Shown piece after piece: positions 37,068 to 45,478 of a stretch of DNA of 64,000 nucleotides. Every line of letters starts with the position of its first letter. Position 1 is the stretch's first letter. Source of the DNA: Stutzerimonas frequens (GTDB taxonomy: Bacteria; Pseudomonadota; Gammaproteobacteria; Pseudomonadales; Pseudomonadaceae). Below the pieces are notes generated by a model that searched no databases, was not told where the DNA came from, and saw only the letters and a list, made by a program, of their open reading frames with translations. Location: positions 62,001 to 126,000 of the forward strand of contig NZ_JAMOHM010000003.1 in the NCBI RefSeq assembly GCF_024448335.1, read 5' to 3'. A program made the translations under genes and the position numbers.

Positions 37068-37685
37068 GTGGAAATAGCCTGTCTCGACCTGGAAGGTGTG
37101 CTGGTTCCGGAAATTTGGATCGCCTTTGCCGAGGCCACCGGAATCGAATCGCTCCGGGCGACCACACGGGACATCCCCGACTATGACGTGCTGATGAAGC
37201 AGCGCCTGCGTATTCTCGACGAGCATGGCCTGAAGCTCGCCGATATCCAGGAGGTCATTGCCACCCTCAAGCCGCTGGACGGGGCTCGGGAATTCGTCGA
37301 CTGGCTGCGCGAGCGCTTCCAGGTGGTGATCCTTTCCGACACCTTCTACGAGTTCTCCCAACCGCTGATGCGCCAGCTGGGCTTCCCGACGCTGCTCTGC
37401 CATCGCCTGATCACCGACGAGACCGATCGCGTGGTTGATTATCAGCTGCGCCAGAAGGATCCCAAGCGTCAGTCGGTCATCGCACTGAAGAGCCTGTACT
37501 ACCGCGTCATCGCCGCAGGCGACTCGTACAACGACACGACCATGCTCAGTGAGGCGCACGCCGGCATCCTGTTCCACGCGCCGGATAACGTCATCGCCGA
37601 GTTCCCGCAGTTCCCGGCGGTGCACACCTTCGATGCGCTCAAGCAGGAATTTCTCAAGGCGTCGAACCGCAAGCTCGCCCTCTGA
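37068..37685 (+). CDS. thrH: Bifunctional phosphoserine phosphatase/homoserine phosphotransferase ThrH
   Basis: A 205-residue HAD-superfamily enzyme, the exact length known for ThrH of P. aeruginosa. HAD motif I is DLEGV (Asp7, Glu9), motif II LSDTFYEFS near 90-98, Lys near 137 and motif IV GDSYNDTTML near 151-160. It hydrolyses phosphoserine and can pass the phosphate to homoserine. A GTG start is used, with GAGGAG 7 bases before it; no ATG fits the family N-terminus. Confidence 0.95.
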   Translation: MEIACLDLEGVLVPEIWIAFAEATGIESLRATTRDIPDYDVLMKQRLRILDEHGLKLADIQEVIATLKPLDGAREFVDWLRERFQVVILSDTFYEFSQPLMRQLGFPTLLCHRLITDETDRVVDYQLRQKDPKRQSVIALKSLYYRVIAAGDSYNDTTMLSEAHAGILFHAPDNVIAEFPQFPAVHTFDALKQEFLKASNRKLAL

Positions 37686-37738
37686 CGCAGCCACGAGCTG
37701 CAGGGCATAAGCGGCAAGAAAGGGGTCTGGATGCGCTG

Positions 37739-37768
37739 TGTAGGGTGGGCTTTAGCCCACCAGCTACA
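37739..37768. repeat. Short inverted-repeat element with GTAGGGTGG motif
   Basis: TGTAG and CTACA frame a perfect 7-bp stem GGTGGGC/GCCCACC with a TTTA loop, in the gap between convergent thrH and pabB. It shares the GTAGGGTGG end with the element at 12232-12325. It probably belongs to the same dispersed repeat family and may also act as a weak terminator. Confidence 0.65.
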
Positions 37769-37855
37769 GGCCCTGCCGCACGTTGGCAGTACCAACGAGG
37801 GGCAGGTTTCAGAGAGTTGATGGTTACCCGTCCCTGAAACTGATCTGCTCGCAGC

Positions 37856-39196
37856 TTACAGCCCTTCCAGCGTTCTCATCAGAACGCTCACCTTGTCGAT
37901 CGACTCCTGGTACTCCGACTGCCAGTCCGAGTCGGCGACGATGCCACCACCGCCCCAGCAACTGACCTGTTCATCACGGACGAGCAGGGTGCGGATGGCG
38001 ATGGAGCTGTCCATCTCTCCTCTGACATCGATGTAGAGCAACGACCCGCAATAGATCGAGCGGCGGGTAGGTTCCAGTTCGTCGATGATCTGCATGGCGC
38101 GGATCTTCGGCGCCCCGGTGATGGAGCCGCCGGGGAAGCTGCCGGCGAGGAGGTCGAAGGCATCGTGGTCAGCGGCCAGTTCGCCGGTGACGCAGCTCAC
38201 CAGATGATGAACATTGGGGTAGCTTTCCAGCGCAAACAGCTGCGGCACGCGCACGCTGCCGATGCGACAGCTGCGGCCGAGATCGTTACGCAGCAGGTCG
38301 ACGATCATCAGGTTCTCGGCGCGGTCCTTGTCGCTGGCCAGTAGCGCCTGCGCCTGTGAGGCATCGCTCTGCTCGTCGTGGCCGCGGGGCCGCGTGCCCT
38401 TGATCGGTCGCGTCTCCACAAGGCCACGCTCTAGGCGCAAAAAACGCTCCGGCGACAGGCTGACGATGGCGCCGTCGTCGAGGGCAACGAAACCGGCGAA
38501 CGGCGTCGGGCACACCTTGCGCAGCGCCTTGTAGGCACTCCAGGCATCACCCGAACAGGTGGCGCGAAAACGCTGGGTGTAGTTCACCTGGTAGCAGTCA
38601 CCTGCCTGGATATACGCCTGGATGCGCTCGATGCCGCGGCGATAGGCGTCTCGGGAGATGTCCGCAGTGAATCGGCCGTGCAGCTTGAACGGCGGGGCTG
38701 CGGCGGGCGTCGTCGCTTCGAACAGACGGATCAGGCGCTCGCGGTCGACCGGGGCGCAGGCAGGGTGAAACAGCAGCTGACTGGTCTGACGTTGGTGATC
38801 AGTGATCAGCGCCCATTCATAGAGCCCCAGTCGCGCCAGCGGCAGGCTGTTGTCATCGCGAGCGTGATGTGGAAGCGTTTCCAGGCGCGCGCCGAAGTCA
38901 TAGCTCAGCAGGCCGATCAGCCCGCCCGTGAATGGCAGTTCGCAGTTGTCGGGCAGCTCTGCCGGCCCCAGGTCGTGCAATGCCTGGCGCAAACGCTGGA
39001 AGAAATCGCGCCCCGATTCGTTTCGGGCAGGCTCGAAGAGTGCCGCTGGCCAAGCGCTGAGGATGTCGAAGCGCCCGCGCACGGCTTTTGGTCGGCCGGA
39101 ATCCAGCAGGACGGCACCGTAAGCATGGCGGATGCGTTCGAACCATGGGGCGGGGTCAGCCAGATAAGGCAGGGCGTGCAGCGTGCAGGTCGGCAT
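37856..39196 (-). CDS. pabB: Aminodeoxychorismate synthase component I
   Basis: A 446-residue enzyme that, with the PabA glutaminase, turns chorismate into 4-amino-4-deoxychorismate for folate. The C-terminal chorismate-binding domain is intact: DCYQVNYTQRF near 197-207, PIKGTRPRG near 263-271, ENLMIVDLLRNDLGR near 292-306, and GSITGAPKIRAMQII near 348-362. The PIKGT motif with Lys is the PabB hallmark that separates it from anthranilate synthase TrpE. No fused glutaminase domain. Confidence 0.94.
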   Translation of the reverse strand: MPTCTLHALPYLADPAPWFERIRHAYGAVLLDSGRPKAVRGRFDILSAWPAALFEPARNESGRDFFQRLRQALHDLGPAELPDNCELPFTGGLIGLLSYDFGARLETLPHHARDDNSLPLARLGLYEWALITDHQRQTSQLLFHPACAPVDRERLIRLFEATTPAAAPPFKLHGRFTADISRDAYRRGIERIQAYIQAGDCYQVNYTQRFRATCSGDAWSAYKALRKVCPTPFAGFVALDDGAIVSLSPERFLRLERGLVETRPIKGTRPRGHDEQSDASQAQALLASDKDRAENLMIVDLLRNDLGRSCRIGSVRVPQLFALESYPNVHHLVSCVTGELAADHDAFDLLAGSFPGGSITGAPKIRAMQIIDELEPTRRSIYCGSLLYIDVRGEMDSSIAIRTLLVRDEQVSCWGGGGIVADSDWQSEYQESIDKVSVLMRTLEGL

Positions 39197-39246
39197 GGTC
39201 GAATCGATATGGGCCGGCCCGCGAGATGCACGGGCCGGCCAATGGG

Positions 39247-40230
39247 TCAGTCGTGCGGCGGAACGTGGCCGAAGAGCTCCTGGGAGAACTTCACCCGCTC
39301 CTCGACGGTTTCCTGAATGCCTTTCGCCTTGAGCTCTTCCAGGCGATTTTCTACCGCGTGGGCGCGGTGGGTCAGGCCGCAGTCGTTGGCGATCTGGATG
39401 TTCAGCCCCGGACGCGCGTTCAGCTCGAGGATCAGCGGACCCTTGTCCTGGTCGAGCACCATGTCGACACCGATGTAGCCCAGGCCGCAGAGCTCATAGC
39501 AGCCAGCAGCCAGCTTCATGAAGCCATCCCAGTTGGGCAGCTGCACGCCATCCACCGCATTGGTGGTATCCGGGTGCTTGGTGATCTTGTTGTTCAGCCA
39601 GGTGCCACGCAGGGTGATGCCGGTAGCGAGGTCGACGCCGACGCCGATCGCGCCCTGGTGGAGGTTGGCCTTGCCACCGGATTGACGAGTCGGCAGGCGC
39701 AGCATGGCCATGACCGGGTAACCCATCAGCACGATGATGCGGATGTCCGGCACGCCCTCGTAGCTGATGCTCTTGAAGATCGGGTCCGGTGTGACGCGGT
39801 ATTCGATCAGTGCGCGGTCACGATGACCGCCCAACGAATAGAGTCCGGTGAGAATGTTGGAGATCTGATGCTCGATCTCCTCATGAGTCATGATCTTGCC
39901 CGAGACGGTCTTGTAGCGGCCCTCGAAGCGGTCGGCAATCACCAGGATGCCGTCGCCGCCAGCACCCTGGGCCGGCTTGACGACGAAGTCCGTGTGGTCC
40001 TTGACGATGTCCTTGAGCTTGTCGATGTCCTTTTCGGTCTCGATGATGCCGTACATCTCCGGCACATGGATGCCGGCCTCGATGGCGCGCTGCTTGGTGA
40101 TGATCTTGTCATCGACGATCGGGTACAGGCTGCGCTTGTTGTACTTGAGCACGTAATCCGCATTGCGGCGGTTGATGCCCATGATGCCCTTGGCTTCCAG
40201 GGCCTTCCACGTCTTGATCAGACCGAACAT
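39247..40230 (-). CDS. ATP-grasp alpha-L-glutamate ligase-like protein (RimK-related)
   Basis: A 327-residue ATP-grasp enzyme. The nucleotide site is seen in FVVKPAQGAGGDGILVI (about 101-117) and the metal-binding Glu/Asn in PLILELNARPGLNIQIAN (about 267-284). Members join an amino acid or peptide to a carboxyl group; the substrate for this branch is not known. It is the last gene of a three-gene module with an inactive transglutaminase membrane protein (3 bases upstream) and a retropepsin-like protease, a combination known across proteobacteria that may build and trim a peptide tag. Confidence 0.85.
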   Translation of the reverse strand: MFGLIKTWKALEAKGIMGINRRNADYVLKYNKRSLYPIVDDKIITKQRAIEAGIHVPEMYGIIETEKDIDKLKDIVKDHTDFVVKPAQGAGGDGILVIADRFEGRYKTVSGKIMTHEEIEHQISNILTGLYSLGGHRDRALIEYRVTPDPIFKSISYEGVPDIRIIVLMGYPVMAMLRLPTRQSGGKANLHQGAIGVGVDLATGITLRGTWLNNKITKHPDTTNAVDGVQLPNWDGFMKLAAGCYELCGLGYIGVDMVLDQDKGPLILELNARPGLNIQIANDCGLTHRAHAVENRLEELKAKGIQETVEERVKFSQELFGHVPPHD

Positions 40231-40233
40231 GGC

Positions 40234-41760
40234 TCAATCCTTCAGAAAGGCTTTGAAGCGGAACAGCTCGGTCAGGCGGTAGCCGCGGTAGCGACCCATC
40301 GCCAGCATGAAGCCCACCATGATCAACAGCACCGCCGGGAAGGTGAAGATGAAGTAGGTCAGCGCCTGGATGTTCATCAACATGAATGCCAGGCTCGCGG
40401 CGATCAGCGTGCCAACCGCGACCTTGAAGGCGTGGCCGCCGCCGCGCTCTTCCCAGGTGATCGACAGGCGTTCGATGGTCATGGTCAGGATCACCATCGG
40501 GAACAGCGATACCGATAGCCCGCGCTCGAGGCCGAGCTTGTGGCTCAGGAGGCTGATTACCGCGATCAGCACCACGACGAAGGTCAACACCACCGACAGG
40601 CGCGGCAGCATCTGCAGCTTGAGGTGCTCCAGATACGAACGCAGCGACAGGCCCAGTGCGGTGATCAGGGTGAAGAGGATGATGCCGAAGCCGATCTGGG
40701 TTTCGCGGAAGGCCAGGGCGATCAGCACCGGGGTAAAGGTGCCGAGGGTCTGCAGGCCGCCGAGGTTGCGCAGGATCAGGATCACCAGTACGCCGATCGG
40801 GATCATGATCATGATCTGGTAGGTCTGCTGGGTTTGCAGCGGCAGGCCGTACAGCGAGTACTCGAGGAAGTCGGCGTCGGTGTTCTCGTCGGTCAGTTTG
40901 GCCAGGCGGATGGCATTCATCTCACTGTTGTTGAGAGTGAAGGTCACCTGCGGGTTGCGTCCGCCTTCGAGGTTGATCAGCGGCTCGTTGCCGGTCCACC
41001 AGACCAGGCGGTCTGCCGGCAGGCCCTGCTCGCCGGTCCCCGGATTGAAGTACAGCCACTTGTCACCGTTGAAGCTGCGCAGCCAGAGCTCGGGCGTCTG
41101 CGGCTGGTCGGCGTTCAGCCGGACGGTATGGACGCGCTCCATCGGGACATGGGCGATCGACAGCAGCAACTCGATGACGCTGGCCTTGTTGGCGATCGAG
41201 GCATCGCCGCCGAGCAGCAGCTTGACGTTGTCATCGTTGGGATTGTTGACACGCTTGATGGCTTCGCTGATGAACGTCTCGACGTCCGCCGAGTGCTGGC
41301 GGATCGGTGAGAGCAGAGCTTCGGCAGCAATCTTTTCCGGGCCCTCTACCGGGATGCTGTCGCGGAAGATCGGGCCGGTCGCCTTGGTCTGCTCGCCGCT
41401 GTAGCGCTTGGTGAGCACAAGGCGGTAGTAGAGCGTCTGGTTGCCGCTGGCACGGCGCGCGGACCAGGTGACGCGGCGGTTGCCGTCGGCCCGGTTGATG
41501 CTGACGCCGTAGTTGTTGGAGATGAAGCTTTCGTTGAGGCTGACGAACTCCTGATTCAGCGGCGGCACGAACATCTGCAGCTTCACCGGCTCGCGGGGGC
41601 TGGCCTGGAATTCGATCTTCGCGTCGATGTTCCACAGGTCGTCGGTTTCATCTTCGGTAACCGGGATGCCCAGTACGAAGATCTGGTAAGCGGTGATCGA
41701 AACTCCCAATGCGACGAGCAGGAAGATCAGGACTTTCAGATGCAGAGTGAGAGCGCGCAT
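40234..41760 (-). CDS. Inactive transglutaminase-like protein fused to seven membrane helices
   Basis: A 508-residue inner-membrane protein. Helix 1 at about 8-28, then a periplasmic domain to about residue 265 that includes a transglutaminase-like fold (RVNNPNDDNVKLLLGG, SIAHVPMERVHTVRL, SFNGDKWLYFNPGTGEQG) without a clear Cys-His-Asp triad, then about seven helices (290-495). Called inactive transglutaminase in family descriptions. It may present or transport the substrate of the neighbouring ATP-grasp ligase. Function not established. Confidence 0.85.
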   Translation of the reverse strand: MRALTLHLKVLIFLLVALGVSITAYQIFVLGIPVTEDETDDLWNIDAKIEFQASPREPVKLQMFVPPLNQEFVSLNESFISNNYGVSINRADGNRRVTWSARRASGNQTLYYRLVLTKRYSGEQTKATGPIFRDSIPVEGPEKIAAEALLSPIRQHSADVETFISEAIKRVNNPNDDNVKLLLGGDASIANKASVIELLLSIAHVPMERVHTVRLNADQPQTPELWLRSFNGDKWLYFNPGTGEQGLPADRLVWWTGNEPLINLEGGRNPQVTFTLNNSEMNAIRLAKLTDENTDADFLEYSLYGLPLQTQQTYQIMIMIPIGVLVILILRNLGGLQTLGTFTPVLIALAFRETQIGFGIILFTLITALGLSLRSYLEHLKLQMLPRLSVVLTFVVVLIAVISLLSHKLGLERGLSVSLFPMVILTMTIERLSITWEERGGGHAFKVAVGTLIAASLAFMLMNIQALTYFIFTFPAVLLIMVGFMLAMGRYRGYRLTELFRFKAFLKD

Positions 41761-41765
41761 GGGTA

Positions 41766-42302
41766 TTACTCGTCAGCGTCAGATTCGTTGAGGCAACCGG
41801 GTTTGCCGGCAATAAAGGTGCGACTCGGGTCGACCAGGGCGCCGAAGCGGGTGAGCGCGTCGGAACCGATCAAAAGTGGGTATTGGAAAGCGGTACGGTC
41901 CGTGAGGTTCACTTCGATCGTGCGTTTGGCCTTGCCCATGCACAGATCGAGCTCGATAACGGGGCGCGCCGTATAGGTTTTTTCCTCTTCAGGATCGTAG
42001 TCGCCAGCCCGACGCTTGATCTTGCTGATTCGTGCCAGCGGCCGCTCGATCGGGTGCGCGTGGGCGTCGTCCAGAGCCAGGTAGAACCGTACCCAGGATT
42101 TGCCGTTGCGCTTGAACCGCTCGATATCCCGGGCGCTGAGCGAGGCGGTCTGGGCGCCGGTATCGAGTTTGGCTTCCACCTCGAGGCCGAAGTCGGGCAG
42201 GCCGACGTATTCATTGAGGCCATAGATGGTGTTGTCGGCAGCCTGGGTGGCTGTGGGCAGGATCGAGATGCAGAGCAGCAGAAATAGAACTTTTACTCTC
42301 AT
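41766..42302 (-). CDS. Retropepsin-like aspartic endopeptidase (COG4067, RimB-like)
   Basis: A 178-residue secreted protein with a signal peptide (1-21, cut at TQA). The single-domain retropepsin motif is KLDTGAQTASLSA, with catalytic Asp47, and the matching flap/psi-loop segment YPLLIGSDALTRFG near 145-158. Such proteins work as dimers and were once called zinc proteases. First gene of the module with the transglutaminase-like and ATP-grasp genes (5 and 3 bases between genes), so probably acts on the ligase product. Confidence 0.85.
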   Translation of the reverse strand: MRVKVLFLLLCISILPTATQAADNTIYGLNEYVGLPDFGLEVEAKLDTGAQTASLSARDIERFKRNGKSWVRFYLALDDAHAHPIERPLARISKIKRRAGDYDPEEEKTYTARPVIELDLCMGKAKRTIEVNLTDRTAFQYPLLIGSDALTRFGALVDPSRTFIAGKPGCLNESDADE

Positions 42303-42483
42303 GGACCTGATATCTAAGGGAAGGGACGAAACGGAAATGACGTACGGCCTGGCGCGTCTGGTAGCGGTGGCGAGCGAGCGGGCTGGGCGCGAAAGGCTGG
42401 CATTCTAGCATGGCGCTTTCAACACAGGACAACGGCGAGCGAGGACCCGAAGCGACGCCTTCATGGTTACGACTTTAGTAAAG

Positions 42484-42494
42484 GTGTCGACAAT
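42484..42494. promoter_or_regulatory. Possible GntR operator, upstream copy
   Basis: GTGTCGACAAT shares the TGTCGACA core with the perfect palindrome 74 bases downstream. The two sites flank the predicted promoter, which suggests looping or blocking by the GntR regulator. Confidence 0.45.
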
Positions 42495-42510
42495 CCATCC
42501 GGCTTTCTTG

Positions 42511-42539
42511 TTGACTGCGGGTTTCTTCAGGCGTAGTTT
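42511..42539 (+). promoter_or_regulatory. Possible sigma-70 promoter of the prp operon
   Basis: TTGACT (42511-42516) and TAGTTT (42534-42539) are separated by 17 bases. The -10 match is weak. It lies between the two GntR operator-like palindromes. Confidence 0.35.
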
Positions 42540-42557
42540 CGCCGGAACGATCTGGAG

Positions 42558-42569
42558 ATTGTCGACAAT
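42558..42569. promoter_or_regulatory. GntR operator palindrome at the regulator start
   Basis: ATTGTCGACAAT is a perfect 12-bp palindrome with the TNGTNNNACNA pattern bound by FadR-type GntR proteins. It ends one base before the regulator ATG, covering the ribosome site, which fits autorepression. Confidence 0.6.
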
Positions 42570-42570
42570 C

Positions 42571-43296
42571 ATGTTGGATACCGTTGAAGTCGCCCCGGCA
42601 ACGCAACAGATAGATAGTGGCACGCTTGCCGAGCACGTGTTCCGCCTGATCCAGGCTGCCATCGTCAAGGGTGAGATCGCTCCGGGAAGCAAGATTTCCG
42701 AGCCGGAACTGGCGCGCACCTACGGCATCAGCCGCGGACCGCTGCGCGAAGCGATTCATCGGCTTGAAGGGCAGAAGCTGCTGATTCGTGTGCCGCATGT
42801 GGGCGCGCGAGTGGTTTCGCTGAGCCACGCCGAGCTGATCGAACTCTATGAAATTCGCGAATCACTCGAGGGCATGGCCTGCCGCCTCGCCGCCGAGCGC
42901 ATGAGCGAGGCGGAGATCGACGATCTGCGCCGGGTACTGCGCACCCACGAGCGCGACGAGGCATTTCAGGCTGGCGTCGGTTACTACCAGCAGGAAGGCG
43001 ACTTCGATTTCCACTACCGGATCATCCAGGGCAGCGGCAACCGCACGCTGGCCAAACTGCTGTGCGACGAGCTCTACCAGCTCGTGCGCATGTACCGCAT
43101 CCAGTTCTCAACGACGCCGAACCGGCCGCATCAGGCCTTCGCCGAACACCACCGGATTCTCGACGCCATCGCCGAGCGCGATGGCGAGTTGGCGGAACTG
43201 CTGATGCGCCGCCATATCGCCGCTTCCAAGCGCAATGTCGAGCGCCACTTCAAGGGCGCTCTTGAGCAAACACCACAACCAAGAGGTGAGGCATGA
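42571..43296 (+). CDS. GntR/FCD transcriptional regulator of the methylcitrate operon
   Basis: A 241-residue regulator. Residues 15-80 form the GntR winged helix ([52 protein letters not shown], here split in description), and 90-225 the FCD effector domain with metal/carboxylate-binding Asp and His residues. In Pseudomonas the equivalent gene heads the prp cluster and probably responds to a methylcitrate-cycle intermediate. It overlaps prpB (ATGA), so it is the first gene of the operon, and a palindrome over its start suggests autoregulation. Confidence 0.9.
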   Translation: MLDTVEVAPATQQIDSGTLAEHVFRLIQAAIVKGEIAPGSKISEPELARTYGISRGPLREAIHRLEGQKLLIRVPHVGARVVSLSHAELIELYEIRESLEGMACRLAAERMSEAEIDDLRRVLRTHERDEAFQAGVGYYQQEGDFDFHYRIIQGSGNRTLAKLLCDELYQLVRMYRIQFSTTPNRPHQAFAEHHRILDAIAERDGELAELLMRRHIAASKRNVERHFKGALEQTPQPRGEA

Positions 43297-44180
43297 CACT
43301 CCCAACCCCCGGTCAGCGATTCCGCGATGCGGTCGCCAGCGAACATCCCCTGCAGGTGGTCGGTGCGATCAACGCCAACCATGCGTTGCTGGCCAAGCGT
43401 GCCGGCTTCAAGGCGATCTATCTGTCCGGCGGCGGCGTTGCGGCCGGCTCGCTGGGTCTGCCTGATCTTGGCATCACCGGACTCGACGATGTGCTGACCG
43501 ACGTACGCCGGATCACCGACGTCTGCGACCTGCCGCTGCTGGTGGATGTCGACACCGGCTTCGGCTCCTCGGCCTTCAACGTGGCCCGCACCGTCAAGTC
43601 GATGATCAAGTTCGGCGCGGCGGCGATCCACATCGAGGATCAGGTCGGCGCCAAGCGCTGCGGTCATCGTCCGAACAAGGAGATCGTCTCGCAGCAGGAG
43701 ATGGTCGACCGCATCAAGGCGGCCGTCGATGCGCGTACCGACGACAGCTTCGTGATCATGGCGCGTACCGATGCGCTGGCGGTGGAAGGGCTGAACTCGG
43801 CGCTGGATCGTGCTGCCGCCTGCATCGAGGCCGGCGCCGACATGATCTTCCCCGAGGCGATCACCGAGCTGGACATGTACAAGGTCTTCGCCGACCGGGT
43901 GAAGGCGCCGATCCTGGCCAACATCACCGAGTTCGGTGCCACGCCGCTGTACACCACCGAGCAGCTCGCCAGCGTCGACGTGTCGCTGGTGCTCTATCCG
44001 TTGTCGGCGTTCCGCGCCATGAACAAGGCTGCCGAGAACGTTTACACCGCGCTGCGCCGTGATGGCACCCAGGCGAACGTGATCGACACCATGCAGACCC
44101 GCATGGAGCTCTACGATCGCATCAACTACCACGCGTTCGAACAGCACCTAGACGCGCTGTTCGCCCAGAAGAAGAGCTGA
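43293..44180 (+). CDS. prpB: 2-methylisocitrate lyase
   Basis: A 295-residue TIM-barrel lyase that cleaves 2-methylisocitrate into pyruvate and succinate. The isocitrate-lyase superfamily signature KRCGH is at 121-125 with catalytic Cys123, followed by RPNKE typical of PrpB. Mg-binding VDVDTGFG is at 84-91 and the [17 protein letters not shown] region at 44-60. It overlaps the regulator gene by 4 bases. A stem-loop follows before prpC. Confidence 0.96.
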   Translation: MTLPTPGQRFRDAVASEHPLQVVGAINANHALLAKRAGFKAIYLSGGGVAAGSLGLPDLGITGLDDVLTDVRRITDVCDLPLLVDVDTGFGSSAFNVARTVKSMIKFGAAAIHIEDQVGAKRCGHRPNKEIVSQQEMVDRIKAAVDARTDDSFVIMARTDALAVEGLNSALDRAAACIEAGADMIFPEAITELDMYKVFADRVKAPILANITEFGATPLYTTEQLASVDVSLVLYPLSAFRAMNKAAENVYTALRRDGTQANVIDTMQTRMELYDRINYHAFEQHLDALFAQKKS

Positions 44181-44185
44181 CGAGT

Positions 44186-44214
44186 AGCGCCCGATCGATT
44201 TGCCAGCGGGCGCT
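44186..44214 (+). other. Intercistronic stem-loop, prpB-prpC
   Basis: AGCGCCCG and CGGGCGCT form an 8-bp stem around a 13-base loop in the gap after prpB. No U-tract follows, so it is more likely an mRNA stabiliser or processing site than a terminator. Confidence 0.5.
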
Positions 44215-44275
44215 TTGCGATCCATTTTTCAACGTGATTTGCGGTATCCAGAACAAATCCAATAAGGAGATAGCA

Positions 44276-45403
44276 ATGGCTGAAGCAAAAGTATTGAGCG
44301 GCGCGGGTCTGCGCGGACAGATCGCCGGACAGACTGCCCTGTGCACCGTCGGCAAGACCGGCGCCGGGCTGACCTATCGTGGCTACGATGTCCGCGACCT
44401 GGCCGCCGAATGCGATTTCGAGGAAGTCGCCTACCTGCTGTTCTACGGTGAGCTGCCGAACGCTCAGCAGCTGGCTGATTACAAGAATCGCCTGAAGACC
44501 ATGCGTGACCTGCCGCAGGCACTGAAGGAAGTGCTCGAGCGCATTCCGGCCAGCGCGCATCCGATGGATGTGATGCGCACCGGCTCGTCGGTGCTCGGCA
44601 CTCTTGAGCCGGAGCTCAGCTTCGACCAGCAGCGCGACGTGGCCGAGCGCCTGATGGCGGCCTTCCCGGCCATCATGTGCTACTGGTACCGCTTTACCCA
44701 CGACGGCGTGCGCATCAACTGCACCAGCGACGAAGACACTCTGGGTGGCCACTTCCTCGCGCTGCTGCACGACAAGAAGCCGAGCGACCTGCACGTCAAG
44801 GTGATGAACGTCTCGCTGATCCTCTATGCCGAGCACGAATTCAACGCCTCGACCTTCACCGCGCGGGTTTGCGCATCGACTCTTTCCGACCTCTATTCCT
44901 GCGTGACCGGTGCCATCGGTTCGCTGCGCGGCCCGCTGCATGGCGGCGCCAACGAAGCGGCGATGGACATGATCGAGCAGTGGAAGAGTCCGGAAGAGGC
45001 GCGTGAAGCGATCCTCGGCATGCTCGAGCGCAAGGACAAGATCATGGGCTTCGGCCACGCGATCTACAGCGTCTCCGACCCGCGCAACGAAGTCATCAAG
45101 GTCTGGGCAAAGAAGCTCGCCGACGAAGTGGGCGACACCGTGCTCTACCCGGTATCGGTCGCGGTCGACGAAACCATGTGGGAGCAGAAGAAGCTGTTCC
45201 CCAACGCCGACTTCTACCATGCCTCCGCTTATCACTTCATGGGCATTCCCACCAAGCTGTTCACGCCGATCTTCGTCTGCTCGCGCGTAACCGGCTGGGC
45301 GTCCCATGTGTTCGAACAACGCAGCAACAACCGGATCATTCGGCCGAGCGCCGAATACATCGGTCCGGAACAGCGCAAGGTCGTACCGATCGCTCAGCGC
45401 TGA
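44276..45403 (+). CDS. prpC: 2-methylcitrate synthase
   Basis: A 375-residue citrate-synthase-fold enzyme that condenses propionyl-CoA with oxaloacetate. Visible family features are GLTYRGYDVRDLA near 25-37, the active-site His in GGANEAAM near 225-232, and GFGHAIYSVSDPR near 261-273. Its length and the GFGHAIY variant fit PrpC rather than the longer citrate synthase GltA. AAGGAG lies 7 bases before the ATG. Second enzyme of the propionate operon. Confidence 0.95.
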   Translation: MAEAKVLSGAGLRGQIAGQTALCTVGKTGAGLTYRGYDVRDLAAECDFEEVAYLLFYGELPNAQQLADYKNRLKTMRDLPQALKEVLERIPASAHPMDVMRTGSSVLGTLEPELSFDQQRDVAERLMAAFPAIMCYWYRFTHDGVRINCTSDEDTLGGHFLALLHDKKPSDLHVKVMNVSLILYAEHEFNASTFTARVCASTLSDLYSCVTGAIGSLRGPLHGGANEAAMDMIEQWKSPEEAREAILGMLERKDKIMGFGHAIYSVSDPRNEVIKVWAKKLADEVGDTVLYPVSVAVDETMWEQKKLFPNADFYHASAYHFMGIPTKLFTPIFVCSRVTGWASHVFEQRSNNRIIRPSAEYIGPEQRKVVPIAQR

Positions 45404-45412
45404 TCGGAACGG

Positions 45413-45433
45413 GGAGCCCGCTGTGCGGGCTCC
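45413..45433 (+). other. Intercistronic stem-loop, prpC-acnD
   Basis: GGAGCCCG and CGGGCTCC form an 8-bp stem with a 5-base loop in the gap between prpC and acnD; no U-tract follows. Confidence 0.5.
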
Positions 45434-45478
45434 TCAGGCCTCGCCCCTCGGAACATTATTGAATTGAGTTCTTCCGGC

